Shown one piece after another: positions 27,315 to 36,482 of a DNA stretch of 64,000 nt. The first letter of the stretch is position 1, and each line of letters opens with the position of its first letter. The position numbers were made by a program, and so were the translations under genes. The DNA is from Amycolatopsis sp. FDAARGOS 1241 (GTDB taxonomy: Bacteria; Actinomycetota; Actinomycetes; Mycobacteriales; Pseudonocardiaceae), in the NCBI RefSeq assembly GCF_016889705.1, contig NZ_CP069526.1:3224001-3288000 (forward strand), in the 5' to 3' direction. A model generated the notes under the pieces. The model was not told the DNA's origin, searched no databases, and was given only the letters and a program-made list of their open reading frames with translations.

Positions 27315-29048
27315 GTGGGCGAAGGGCAGGGTGGCCGGCGCAGCGCGGCGTGGTTCGGTGCGTCGGGGCGGGCGGGGATGATCCACCGCTCGTGGATGCG
27401 GTCGCAGGGGTTCGGCCCGGACGTGTTCGACGGGCGGCCGGTGATCGGCATCGCGACGAGCGCGTCGGAGCTCGCACCGTGCAACGTCCACCTCACCCGG
27501 GTGGCCGAGGCGGTGAAGCGCGGCGTCTGGCAGGCCGGCGGGTTCCCGTTGATGTTCCCGACCATGGCCACGGGCGAAACGCTCATGCGGCCCACCGCGA
27601 TGCTCTACCGCAACCTCATGGCGATGGAGGTCGAGGAGCTCATCCGCGCCAACCCGCTCGACGGTGTGGTGCTGCTGTCCGGCTGTGACAAGACGACGCC
27701 CGCGATGCTGATGGGCGCGGCGAGTGTCGACCTGCCCGCGGTGATGGTGACCGGCGGCCCGATGCTCAACGGCAAGTTCCGAGGTGAGGACGTCGGGTCC
27801 GGCACGCACGTGTGGAAGTTCGAGGAAGAGCTCAAGGCCGGGCGCATGAGCCAGGAGGAGTGCTTCTTCGCCGAAGGTTGCATGGCGCGCTCGAACGGGC
27901 ACTGCATGACCATGGGCACGGCGTCGACCATGGCGTGCCTCGCCGAGGCGCTCGGCATGCAACTGCCCGGCTCGGCGACCTGGCCGGCCGTCGACGCGCG
28001 CCGGTTCGAGACTGCGCAGGCGGCAGGGCAGCGGATCGTGGCGATGGTGGAGGAGCAGCTGCGGCCGTCGGCGATCCTCACGCGCGAGGCGTTCGAGAAC
28101 GCGATCCGCGTGAACGCGGCCATCGGCGGCTCGACCAACGCGATCATCCACCTGCTCGCGCTCGCGGGCCGCGTCGGCGTGCCGCTGGCGATGGCGGACT
28201 TCGACGCGCTTGGCCGCGAGGTGCCGACGCTCGTGAACCTCATGCCGTCGGGGAAGTTCCTGATGGAGGACTTCTGCTACGCGGGCGGCCTGCCCGTGGT
28301 CGTGCGGCGGCTGGCCGCAGCCGGGCTGTTGCAGCAGAACACGGTCACCGTGACGGGGAAGTCGCTGGCGGACAACGTGTCCGACGCCGAGTGCTGGAAC
28401 GACGAGGTGATCACCGAGGTCGCCGATCCGTTCCAGCCGGCGGGGACCGGAACCGCCGTGCTCACCGGGAACCTCGCGCCGGACGGGGCGGTGCTCAAGC
28501 AGTCGGCCGCGTCGCCGGAGCTGCTCACGCACACCGGTCCGGCGCTCGTGTTCGACACCGCCGAGGACTACCACCGCGTCGCGGACGACCCGGACCTCGA
28601 CGTCACCGCCGACACCGTGCTGGTGATCCGCGGCGCCGGGCCGAAGGGCTACCCGGGCATGCCGGAGGTGGCCAACGTGCCGCTGCCGGCGAAGCTGCTC
28701 AAGGACGGCGTCTCCGACCTCGTCCGCATCTGCGACGGCCGCATGTCCGGCACCGGCTACGGCACGGTCGTGCTGCACGTGAGCCCGGAGTCCGCCGCGG
28801 GCGGCCCGCTCGCGCTGGTGCGGACCGGCGACCGGATCACACTCGACACGCCCGCCCGTTCGTTGACGCTCCACGTCTCGGACGAGGAGCTGGCCGCGCG
28901 CCGGGCCGCGTGGCAGCCGCCGGAATCGCCGTACGTCAGCGGGTACACGTGGCTCTACACGCACCACGTGACGCAGGCCCACCAGGGCGCGGATTTCGAT
29001 TTCCTGCACGGTTCCCGCGGCCCGGGTGTGCCGCGCGATTCGCACTGA
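27315..29048 (+). CDS. IlvD/Edd-family dehydratase, sugar-acid (pentonate) type
   Basis: The 577-residue iron-sulfur dehydratase has the cluster Cys motif LLSGCDKTTPAML, a Cys in NGHCMTMGTASTMACL, EALGMQLPGSA, and RVNAAIGGSTNAIIHLLALA. The C-terminal CDGRMSGTGYGTVVLHVSPE is the hallmark of the family. The opening SAAWFGASG...MIHRSWMRSQGF matches L-arabonate/D-xylonate/galactonate dehydratases rather than the valine-pathway IlvD. It would convert an aldonic acid to a 2-keto-3-deoxy acid. GTG 27315 is chosen because homologues start just before RSxAWFG. It is followed by the FAH-family gene after 9 bases. Confidence 0.9.
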   Translation: MGEGQGGRRSAAWFGASGRAGMIHRSWMRSQGFGPDVFDGRPVIGIATSASELAPCNVHLTRVAEAVKRGVWQAGGFPLMFPTMATGETLMRPTAMLYRNLMAMEVEELIRANPLDGVVLLSGCDKTTPAMLMGAASVDLPAVMVTGGPMLNGKFRGEDVGSGTHVWKFEEELKAGRMSQEECFFAEGCMARSNGHCMTMGTASTMACLAEALGMQLPGSATWPAVDARRFETAQAAGQRIVAMVEEQLRPSAILTREAFENAIRVNAAIGGSTNAIIHLLALAGRVGVPLAMADFDALGREVPTLVNLMPSGKFLMEDFCYAGGLPVVVRRLAAAGLLQQNTVTVTGKSLADNVSDAECWNDEVITEVADPFQPAGTGTAVLTGNLAPDGAVLKQSAASPELLTHTGPALVFDTAEDYHRVADDPDLDVTADTVLVIRGAGPKGYPGMPEVANVPLPAKLLKDGVSDLVRICDGRMSGTGYGTVVLHVSPESAAGGPLALVRTGDRITLDTPARSLTLHVSDEELAARRAAWQPPESPYVSGYTWLYTHHVTQAHQGADFDFLHGSRGPGVPRDSH

Positions 29049-29057
29049 GGGGCCGGG

Positions 29058-29894
29058 ATGACTTCGCTGGTCAAGACGGCGGCGGGCTGGGGCGTGGCCG
29101 GGGTGTCGGGCACCGGGCTCCTGCCGCCGGGCACAACGTTGGGCTCGTTGCTCGAATTGCCGGCGGTGGAGCTGACGGCGCGGGTGGCCGCCGTTCCGCT
29201 GGGGTCCGCTTCGCCGGGGGCACCACTCGCGCCGGTCGACGACGACACCGAGGTGTGGGCGGCGGGCGTGACGTACGAGGTGTCGCGCGAGGCCCGCATG
29301 GAAGAGAGCGGCGACGCGGCGATCTACGCCCGCGTGTACGACGCCGAGCGGCCGGAACTGTTCTTCAAGAGCATCGGCCGGCGGGTGCGCGGGCCGGGTG
29401 AGGTGATCGGCGTCCGGGAGGACTCGACGTGGGACGTGCCCGAGCCAGAACTGGCGGTGGTGGCCAACGCGCTGGGCGAGATCGTCGGGTACACCGTGGT
29501 GAACGACGTCAGCTCCCGCAGCATCGAAGGCGAGAACCCGCTGTACCTCCCGCAGGCCAAGATGTACCGCGGTTCGTGCGCGGCAGGCCCGTCGATCGTG
29601 CTCGCCTCCGCCGTGCCCGATCCGTACGCACTGGCGATCTCGGTCCGCATCGACCGCGGCGGCGCCCCGCTGTGGTCCGGCCAGACCACCACCGCGCGCC
29701 TGCACCGCAAACTGCCGGACCTGGTCGCCTCCCTCTACCGCGGCGACCGCTACCCGCGCGGCGTCGTGCTCGCCACCGGCACGTCCGCCGTCCCGGGCCC
29801 CGACGTGACCCTGCAGGACGGCGACGAGGTCACCATCACCATCGACGGCATCGGCACCCTCCACAACCCCGTTCGGAGGGGGTTGTTCCCCTAG
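29058..29894 (+). CDS. Fumarylacetoacetate hydrolase-family protein, likely 2-keto-3-deoxy-pentonate dehydratase
   Basis: The 278-residue protein has the FAH metal-site motif EPELAVV and the segments [32 protein letters not shown] and GTLHNPV. This pattern matches the 2-keto-3-deoxy-D-arabinonate/xylonate dehydratase branch of the family, with [16 protein letters not shown] between. Next to an aldonate dehydratase it would give 2-oxoglutarate semialdehyde in the Weimberg-type route. A semialdehyde dehydrogenase to finish the route is not adjacent. The ATG is preceded by GAGGGGCCGGG. Confidence 0.85.
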   Translation: MTSLVKTAAGWGVAGVSGTGLLPPGTTLGSLLELPAVELTARVAAVPLGSASPGAPLAPVDDDTEVWAAGVTYEVSREARMEESGDAAIYARVYDAERPELFFKSIGRRVRGPGEVIGVREDSTWDVPEPELAVVANALGEIVGYTVVNDVSSRSIEGENPLYLPQAKMYRGSCAAGPSIVLASAVPDPYALAISVRIDRGGAPLWSGQTTTARLHRKLPDLVASLYRGDRYPRGVVLATGTSAVPGPDVTLQDGDEVTITIDGIGTLHNPVRRGLFP

Positions 29895-29980
29895 CCGCTG
29901 GGGCTGGTGCCGTCGCAAAGCCGTCGAGCAACCCCGGGAGGAACGCCGGCTCGAGGCTGCCCCGCCGGCCATCACCCTCC

Positions 29981-29997
29981 GCCGGACGGCGTCCGGC
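29981..29997. terminator. Short hairpin between convergent genes
   Basis: GCCGGAC-GGC-GTCCGGC is a perfect seven-base stem in the 205-base gap between the FAH-family gene and the methyltransferase. It is short and lacks a T run. Confidence 0.35.
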
Positions 29998-30099
29998 GCC
30001 CCGCGCCCGGTCCGCGGCCGCCGAAGACGACACAGTGCGGATGAGGGCCGAATCCGTGGCCGAACCCGCGGGCCGAGCCGGTCGTCGGGCGGAGTGGCG

Positions 30100-31020
30100 C
30101 TACTCCCCGATGTTGGTGAGGGTGCCAATGACGTAGCGCATGTCGCCCATGCGCATGCCGTCGTCCTCGAGGGGTGGAAGGTGGTTGGCGGCGAGGAGGT
30201 CCCGGATGCTGGTTCCGGTCAGCGTCCAGCCGAGGTCGGTGAGGTAGGGAGCCGCTTCGTTGCGCGCGCCGAAATAGCGCAGCCGCGTCATGTCGGTGTC
30301 GAAGTTCTGCGCACGCCAGTGTTCGGAGATCCGGTCCAGGCTTTCCTTTGTCGTGTCTTCGTCGCCCGGTCGCGGATTGGGCCTGTTTTCCGTGGCCACC
30401 CGGCTGCCCGGCGCGCTGAGTTCGGTGATGGTGTCCAGCAAGCGATCCTGTGCCTCGGGCGGCAGGTAGCCCAGCAGGCCTTCGGCGCTCCACGCGGTCG
30501 GCCGGGCCGGGTCGAAGCCCGCGGTGCGCAACGCGGCGGGCCAGTCGTCGCGCAGGTCGACCGCGGCCACCCGCCGGTCGGCGGTGGGGGTGGCGCCCAG
30601 CTCGGCCAGGGCACGGGTCTTGAATTCGACGACCTGCGGCTGGTCGAGCTCGTACACCACGGTCCCGGCCGGCCAGGGCAGCCGGTACGCGCGGGAATCC
30701 AGTCCCGAGGCCAGGATCACGGCCTGCGTGAGGCCCGCGTTGGTCGCGTCGAGGAAGAACTCGTCGTAGAACTTGGTCCGGACCTTGGCCAGGTCGATCC
30801 ACACGTGCCCGACCAAATCGCCGGGGGCCTCTTCGCCCGTCGCCAGCCGGGTGAGCAGGTCGACGCCGACCGCCCGCACGAGCGGTTCGGCGAACGGGTC
30901 GTCGATGAGCGAACGATCCTCGCGGGTCGCGATCGCCCGGGCCGCCGCGGCCATGGTGGCGGTCGCGCCGACGCTGGACGCCAGGTCCCAGGTGTCTCCG
31001 TCGCGCCTGGTGGATTCCAC
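30100..31020 (-). CDS. SAM-dependent methyltransferase, TIGR00027/Rv-type (LCM-like)
   Basis: The 306-residue protein carries the hallmarks of the mycobacterial-type putative methyltransferases: the N-terminal [43 protein letters not shown], the SAM-site [22 protein letters not shown] and the [11 protein letters not shown] motif. The substrate is unknown. GTG 31020 is preceded by AGAGGGG and gives the conserved start; an in-frame ATG 16 codons earlier adds non-conserved residues. Confidence 0.9.
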   Translation of the reverse strand: MESTRRDGDTWDLASSVGATATMAAAARAIATREDRSLIDDPFAEPLVRAVGVDLLTRLATGEEAPGDLVGHVWIDLAKVRTKFYDEFFLDATNAGLTQAVILASGLDSRAYRLPWPAGTVVYELDQPQVVEFKTRALAELGATPTADRRVAAVDLRDDWPAALRTAGFDPARPTAWSAEGLLGYLPPEAQDRLLDTITELSAPGSRVATENRPNPRPGDEDTTKESLDRISEHWRAQNFDTDMTRLRYFGARNEAAPYLTDLGWTLTGTSIRDLLAANHLPPLEDDGMRMGDMRYVIGTLTNIGE

Positions 31021-31143
31021 GTGCTGCCCCTCTTTCCGTGAACCTCGGTCGTGTTCGGGAAAGGGCATACCACCCGGACGATGCGGTCACCCCACGGGCC
31101 TGGCACCGTCAGCGGTCACGCCGTGGTGCCCGGCCGGCCTCGG

Positions 31144-33309
31144 TCACCCGTCGGCGGTGGTGCGGGTGAACCACGCGGCCAGCGCGGACCGGGGGCGGAC
31201 GCCGAGTTTGGCGCGGATGCGTTCGAGGTGGGTGGCGACCGTGCGCGGGGCGATGCCGAGGCGGCGCGCGATCTGCTGGTTGGTCAGGCCGTCGGTGACG
31301 AGGGCGGCGACGGTCTGCTCCTGGGGTGTCAGCCGGTCGTGGCCGGTGGCGTGGAAGTGCTCACTCGCGTCGAGGGAATGGGCGACGGCGGCGGCGAGGG
31401 AGACGCGCGTGCCGGCGCGGGTGGCGGCGCGGGCGCGGCGGGGGTCGAGAGCAGTGGCCGCGGTGGCGGCGGCCGAGCGGACGCGGTGGCGCCACGCGGG
31501 TTCCGCCACGGCGTCCAGGCCGCGGCGGACGGCGTCGGCGCAGGCGAACAGGCCCAGCGCGCGCTCGTGGTCGCCGCGGGTGGTCAGGACGATGGCGACG
31601 CCCTCGGTGAAGTAGGGCACCTTGAGGCCGTCGGTGGGGGCGGTGACGAGGAGGGCCTCCACGAACCGGGCTTCGGCCGTCGCGTGGTCGCCGGCGGCGA
31701 GGGCGGCGGTGCCGGCGGTGTGCAGCACGCTCGCGAGCCGACCGGGGGTCGCGTGCGCACGTGCGAGCGGGAGGCCTTCGCCGAGCAGTTCCTGCGCCTC
31801 GGTGAGGTCGCCTGATTCCACGGCGGCCCACGCGAGGTCGTTGAGCAGCACCGAGAGCACGGCCGGGTCACCGAGCTCGCGGGCGAGCGACAGCGCAGCG
31901 CGGTAGTGCCCGTCCGCCTGCGCCGGCGAGCCGGAAGCGCGGTGCCCGGCCGCGAGGAGGTCGTGGAGCGATGCGATGCGTGCCGGACGGTCCAGTGTGG
32001 ACTCCAGCGCCAGTGCGTCCGCACCGATGCGCAATTGCTCGCCGAAGCGGCCGGCGCGGTGCAAAGCTTTGCACAGCGCCGCTTGCAGCGACGCGGTGAG
32101 GTCCGGCCGATCGGCGACGTGCGGGAGCGCGGCGCGCACGAGCCGTTCGCTCTCTTCGAGGTGGCGCCCGAGCGCCAGCCACGCCCGGGCGAGCCCGCAG
32201 GCCGGCACGGCGAGCCGCGCGTCGCCACGCGCGGTGAGCCAGCCGATCGCCGCCAGCACGTGGTCGGCCCGCGCGACGAGCCGCCGGCACAGGCCCTCAG
32301 GCAGGAGGAACGCCGGCAGGTGCGGTTCGACCTGCGCCACGAGGTGGGCCGCGAGCGCCTCGAACGCGGCGTCCGTGTTCCCTTCGGCGTCGAGCTGCTC
32401 GCGCGCGAACGCACGGCCCCCCGCCCACAGTCGCAGGTAGGTCGTGCCGTCGGCGGCGGGCTCAGGCACGAGCAGCGACTCCGTCACCAGCCGGTCCAGC
32501 ACACCGGGACCGGCGCCGAGGACGGCCGCCAGCTCGGCGTCGAACGGCCCGGGCAGCACCGCCAGCCGGTGCCACGCCGCGCGTTCGGACGGGGCGAGCC
32601 GCCGCTGGTCGCGTTCGAGATCCGCGCGCACGGACCGCTCGCCGGGCGCGAGGTCGAGCGCCGTCGTGAGGCCTTCGGACGCGCCGGCCGGACCGAGCAG
32701 GCGCACGCGCGGCGCGGCCAGCTCGAGCGCGGCGGGGACGCCTTCGAGGACGCGGCACAAGTCCGTGACGTCGGCGGGACCGACGGCGAAGAACGGGTTG
32801 AGCAGGCGGATCCGGTCCAGAAGCAGCCGCGCTGCGTCGGCAGAAGCGAGGCCACGCAGCGGAAGCACCTGCTCGCCCTCGACGCCGAGCAGGCTGCGGC
32901 TCGTGGCCACGATCCGCACCTCCGGTCTTTCGCCCAGCAGCCGCCTGACCAGCTCTGACGTGGCACCGGGCCGGTGGTCGCAACCGTCCAGAACGACGAG
33001 GTCGGCGTCCGGCGGCACTGGCGGATCCACAATGGACACATCGAGCACGGGTGCGGTGAGCTCGGCCGCGAGCCGGGTCTTGCCGATGCCACCCGGGCCG
33101 GTGATCGTGACGAGCCGGTGGCGGGTGAGCAGCCGGCGAAGCGTCGCGAGCTCTACGCGCCGCCCGATGCAGCCCGGGCCGGGCCGCGTGGTCCGGACCC
33201 GGCGCCGGTACGCGCGCTGCCGGCACGCGCCGGAGCAGTACCGCGGGCGCCGCCCGCCCTGTTTTCCCGGCCCAGGGGACAGTGGGGCACCGCAGCTGAG
33301 GCACAACAC
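31144..33309 (-). CDS. Large LuxR-family regulator with zinc-finger-like head, ATPase and TPR domains
   Basis: The 721-residue protein begins with a Cys-rich module (CLSCG at 3-7 and YCSGACRQRAYRRR around 24-37), a putative zinc ribbon. An AAA/NB-ARC-type ATPase follows with Walker A GPGGIGKTRLA and a Walker B-like LVVLDGCD, then helical TPR-like repeats (about 330-600) and a C-terminal LuxR helix-turn-helix (LTPQEQTVAALVTDGLTNQQIARRLGIAPRTVATHLERIRAKLG). It resembles LAL/AfsR-like activators. The alginate-lyase-fold gene is divergent from it and is the nearest candidate target. Confidence 0.88.
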   Translation of the reverse strand: MLCLSCGAPLSPGPGKQGGRRPRYCSGACRQRAYRRRVRTTRPGPGCIGRRVELATLRRLLTRHRLVTITGPGGIGKTRLAAELTAPVLDVSIVDPPVPPDADLVVLDGCDHRPGATSELVRRLLGERPEVRIVATSRSLLGVEGEQVLPLRGLASADAARLLLDRIRLLNPFFAVGPADVTDLCRVLEGVPAALELAAPRVRLLGPAGASEGLTTALDLAPGERSVRADLERDQRRLAPSERAAWHRLAVLPGPFDAELAAVLGAGPGVLDRLVTESLLVPEPAADGTTYLRLWAGGRAFAREQLDAEGNTDAAFEALAAHLVAQVEPHLPAFLLPEGLCRRLVARADHVLAAIGWLTARGDARLAVPACGLARAWLALGRHLEESERLVRAALPHVADRPDLTASLQAALCKALHRAGRFGEQLRIGADALALESTLDRPARIASLHDLLAAGHRASGSPAQADGHYRAALSLARELGDPAVLSVLLNDLAWAAVESGDLTEAQELLGEGLPLARAHATPGRLASVLHTAGTAALAAGDHATAEARFVEALLVTAPTDGLKVPYFTEGVAIVLTTRGDHERALGLFACADAVRRGLDAVAEPAWRHRVRSAAATAATALDPRRARAATRAGTRVSLAAAVAHSLDASEHFHATGHDRLTPQEQTVAALVTDGLTNQQIARRLGIAPRTVATHLERIRAKLGVRPRSALAAWFTRTTADG

Positions 33310-33426
33310 GCCGGCAGCCTAGAGCGAGACGTAACGTCGGCTGATCGCGCTGCAACTGCGGTTTCGTAACGCCCGGCCGTGCTGCCGACTGGGCCAGGGC
33401 CGTTCGCCTGCCTAAGTTGGTTTCAC

Positions 33427-33441
33427 ATATCTGCCAGATAT
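33427..33441. promoter_or_regulatory. Perfect palindrome upstream of the alginate-lyase-fold gene
   Basis: ATATCTG-C-CAGATAT is a perfect 7+1+7 inverted repeat, followed by a further half-site CAGATA at 33444-33449, in an AT-rich patch. It lies 24-38 bases before the GTG at 33465 and overlaps where the promoter -10 region would be, so it is probably a repressor operator. Confidence 0.7.
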
Positions 33442-33464
33442 TCAGATACATGAACGGAGTTGCG

Positions 33465-34805
33465 GTGCTGCCTCCTTCACGGTCCCGTTCCCGGCTGGGC
33501 CGGTTCTCCCTCGTCCTCGCCACCGTCACCGGCCTGCTCGCGACCACCGCGGGCGCGGCCGGCGCCTCGCCTGCGCCGCAGCAGCCGGTGTCGGTGTGCT
33601 CGCTGCCGATCGTGTCCCTCGCGTGCCAACCCGGCACCGTCGTCCTCGACGGCGCCCGGCTCACGAAGAACCGCGTCGGGCTGCTGCTCGGTGACGCAAC
33701 ACTGCGCACGTCCCTCGGCGACCTGCTCGATCAGGCCGACGCAGCCCTGGCCAAGGGCCCGTGGACGGTCGTCGACAAGGATCGCGTGCCCCCGAGCGGC
33801 GACAAACACGACTACCTGAGCCTCGCGCCGTACTGGTGGCCGAGCCAGCCGGCGACCGCCGACAACCCGCAGGGCTGCCCGTACGTGCAGCGCGACGGCG
33901 TGCTCAACCCCGAGACCACCGCCGTGCCCGACAAAGCCGAGCGGCTCACGGCGTTCAGCTCGATCTACCAGCTCTCCCTCGCCTGGTTCTACACGCGCAA
34001 GCCGGAGTACGCGCAGCGCGCCGCGCGCGACCTGCGCACGTGGTTCCTCGACACGGCCACGAAGATGAACCCGAACCTGAACTTCGCGCAGGGCATCCCG
34101 TGCAAGAACGACGGCCGCGGGATCGGCATCATCGAGTTCGCCTACACCTTCACGCAGGTGCTCGACGCCGCGCAGATCCTGAGCACGGGCGCGCCCGGCT
34201 GGTCGAAGAGCGACGCGAAGGGGATGCAGGGCTGGTCGGCCGACTTCCTGGCCTGGCTGCGCACGAGCCAGAACGGCAAGGACGAAGCCGCCGAGACCAA
34301 CAACCACGGCTCGTTCTACGACATGCTCACCGCCGGCATCGCGCTCTACACCGGCGACAAGGCGCTGGCCAAGCAGATCGTGCTGACCGCCGAGAAGACG
34401 CGCCTGGACCACCAGATCGCCGCCGACGGCAGCCAGCCCGAGGAGTCGACGCGCACGCGCAGCTTCCACTACCACACGTTCAACCTCGTCGCGCTCACCC
34501 GGCTCGCGCAGATCGGCCGCCACGTCGGCGTCGACCTGTGGAGCTACCACACCCCGGAGGGTGGCAGCCTCTTCAAGGCCGTCGACCACCTCCTGCCCGC
34601 CGCGACGGGCGGTGCGTCGCAATGGCCGCTGCCGGACCTGAACTTCCTGCAATACGCGGCCCTCGACAGCGTCCACGCCGCCGCCGACGCCGGTGACGCC
34701 CAGGCGCGCGCAGCCCTGCCCCACATCCCGGCCCCGCCGGGCGGCGACCTGTACCCGGTTCGCCCGGCCGCCGAACAGCTCGACGACATCTCGGTCACCG
34801 GCTGA
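33465..34805 (+). CDS. Secreted alginate lyase-family protein (PL5-like fold)
   Basis: A protein of about 446 residues with a signal peptide (RLGRFSLVLATVTGLLATTAGAAGA) and an (alpha/alpha) toroid typical of the alginate_lyase family. It has YLSLAPYWWPSQP, a Cys pair, AETNNHGSFYD with the catalytic Asn-His, and TRTRSFHYHTFNL with the catalytic Arg/Tyr. It should depolymerise a uronate-containing polysaccharide outside the cell. GTG 33465 has GGAG seven bases upstream; ATG 33450 is an alternative without a ribosome site. Convergence or operon partners are absent. Confidence 0.85.
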   Translation: MLPPSRSRSRLGRFSLVLATVTGLLATTAGAAGASPAPQQPVSVCSLPIVSLACQPGTVVLDGARLTKNRVGLLLGDATLRTSLGDLLDQADAALAKGPWTVVDKDRVPPSGDKHDYLSLAPYWWPSQPATADNPQGCPYVQRDGVLNPETTAVPDKAERLTAFSSIYQLSLAWFYTRKPEYAQRAARDLRTWFLDTATKMNPNLNFAQGIPCKNDGRGIGIIEFAYTFTQVLDAAQILSTGAPGWSKSDAKGMQGWSADFLAWLRTSQNGKDEAAETNNHGSFYDMLTAGIALYTGDKALAKQIVLTAEKTRLDHQIAADGSQPEESTRTRSFHYHTFNLVALTRLAQIGRHVGVDLWSYHTPEGGSLFKAVDHLLPAATGGASQWPLPDLNFLQYAALDSVHAAADAGDAQARAALPHIPAPPGGDLYPVRPAAEQLDDISVTG

Positions 34806-35005
34806 CCGGGCGCTCGACGGTCCGATCGTGCTCGGGCCATGGAGCGGGCGCGGGTGCCGGTGGTGCCGGGACCGTCCGACGTGCGTCGGCCGGTGGGGGA
34901 CGTGGCCTCGGGCCGCGTCCCCGTCTTGTCGCGCCGAGTCGGTCTTGCTATCGGACTCTGCTCGTGGGAACTCGAGTGGGAAAGTCCTGCTGACGGAGGC
35001 TTTCC

Positions 35006-36032
35006 GTGACCGAGCTACCGCGCAAATTCGCCGCCCACCCGTCGGTGCGGGCTGTGCTGGAGCGGGGCGTCCCCCAGCGGCCCGGGGCGATCGACGCGGC
35101 GTGGCTGCGGGAGCTGGCGCTGGCGGCGGGGGGCCGACGACGTCGCGGCGGTGTCGCTCGACCACGCCGACCTGGCGGGGGAGCGCCCGCACGTGCTCTC
35201 GGCCCTGCCCGGCACGCGCAGTCTCGTCTCGCTGGTCGTGCGCATGAACCGCGACAACCTGCGCACGCCCGCGCGCAGCGTCGCGAACCAGGAGTTCCAC
35301 CGCAGCGGCGAGATCATCAACGAAGCGGCCCGCACGATCACCCGCGCGCTGCAGGACGCCGGCCACCGCGCGCTCAACCCGGCGGCCACGTTCCCGATGG
35401 AGAAGGACCGCTTCCCCGGCCGGATCTGGGTCGGGGCGCACAAGACCGTCGCGGCGGCGGCCGGGCTCGGGGTGATGGGCTTGCACCGCAACGTGATCCA
35501 CCCGAAGTTCGGCAACTTCGTCCTGCTCGCGACGCTGCTGGTCGACGCCGAGGTGACCGAATACGGCGAAGCCCTGGACTACAATCCCTGCGTGGAGTGC
35601 AAGCTGTGCGTGGCCGCGTGCCCCGTCGGCGCGACCGCCAAGACCGGCGAGTTCGACTGGGCCGCGTGCTCCACGCACAACTACCGCGAGTTCATGGGCG
35701 GATTCACCGGGTGGGTCGAGACCGTGGCCGACAGCGGTGACGGCGCCGAGTTCCGGTCGCGCGTCACGGATTCCGAGAACGCGTCGATGTGGCAGAGCCT
35801 GTCCTTCAAGGCCAACTACAAGGCGGCCTACTGCATGGCGGTGTGCCCGGCGGGGGAGGAAGTGCTCGGACCGTACCTGCAGGACCGCCGGGAATTCATG
35901 CGCACGCTGCTGCGGCCGTTGCAGGACAAGGAGGAGACGGTGTACGTCACCAGTGGCTCGGCCGCCCAGTCCCATGTGGAGCGCCGGTTCCCGCACAAGA
36001 CAGTGAAGGAGGTCCGCGGCCGCAAACCCTGA
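35006..36032 (+). pseudogene. 4Fe-4S double-cluster protein (QueG-like fold), one frameshift
   Basis: GTG 35006 after ACGGAGG opens MTELPRKFAAHPSVRAVLERG. A six-G run near 35130 has one base too many, and the frame continues as ADDVAAVSLDHADLAG to the stop at 36032. Removing one G restores about 340 residues. The protein has an HKTVAAAAGLGVMGLH segment like epoxyqueuosine reductase and reductive-dehalogenase relatives. The first cluster site is CVECKLCVAACPVGA, and a second cysteine pair lies in AYCMAVCPAGEE. No corrinoid-binding domain is visible. It is probably an electron-transfer reductase of unknown substrate. The defect is a single base in a homopolymer, so it may be an error. Confidence 0.7.
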
Positions 36033-36127
36033 GTTCGCCCGGACGCGCGGGCGGTTCACGGCCCGGCGCGTGCGAAGGCGTGGAACGATTTTCGGCGGAA
36101 CCGTCGGAATGTGAAGGGAAACCGCGC

Positions 36128-36405
36128 GTGGGCGAGACCAGCCGGGTCGGCGAGGCGAGCCGGAAGGTGACGTTCGTCCTGCCGCCGGACGCCCCACCGG
36201 GCCGGTCAGCGTCATCGGCGTCATCGGCGTCATCGGCGACTGGCAACCGGGACGGCACGAACCGCGCAAGCGCTCCAACGGCACCCGTTCCCCGCCGTCG
36301 AAGTCCGCTCCGGCGCCGGGCTCCGCTTCCGCTACCTCGCCGACGGTAGCCGTTGACTCGACCTGCGCCCGCGACGGTCGCAGCCGCGTGTTCGTCGCCG
36401 ACTGA
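36128..36405 (+). pseudogene. Remnant of a small isoamylase-N/CBM48 domain protein
   Basis: From GTG 36128 the reading SRKVTFVLPPDAPPG, then in the next frame GPVSVIG and GDWQPGRHEPRKRSNGTR, then in a third frame FPAVEVRSGAGLRFRYLADGSR, matches the short stand-alone CBM48-type proteins of actinomycetes (about 90-100 residues, glycogen-binding early-set fold). At least two frameshifts are needed, plus a TGA at the position of a usual Trp. The nine-base unit GTCATCGGC is repeated three times (VIGVIGVIG). Clearly damaged. Confidence 0.6.
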
Positions 36406-36431
36406 CCGGCGCGTCCCGAGTTTTCGAACGT

Positions 36432-36461
36432 GTGCTCCACAACACCGTTGTTGTGGAGCAC
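36432..36461. promoter_or_regulatory. TetR operator, perfect 13-base inverted repeat
   Basis: GTGCTCCACAACA and TGTTGTGGAGCAC flank CCGT, giving a perfect 30-base palindrome that ends 21 bases before the TetR start codon. No T run follows and no gene ends just upstream, so an operator is more likely than a terminator. Confidence 0.85.
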
Positions 36462-36482
36462 GTTCCGTTATTCTCGCCTTTC

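Noticed and set aside
27234..30128. A minus-strand open frame of 964 codons
   Set aside because: It is antisense to the dehydratase and FAH-family genes, which have clear family motifs. The frame has only compositional bias.
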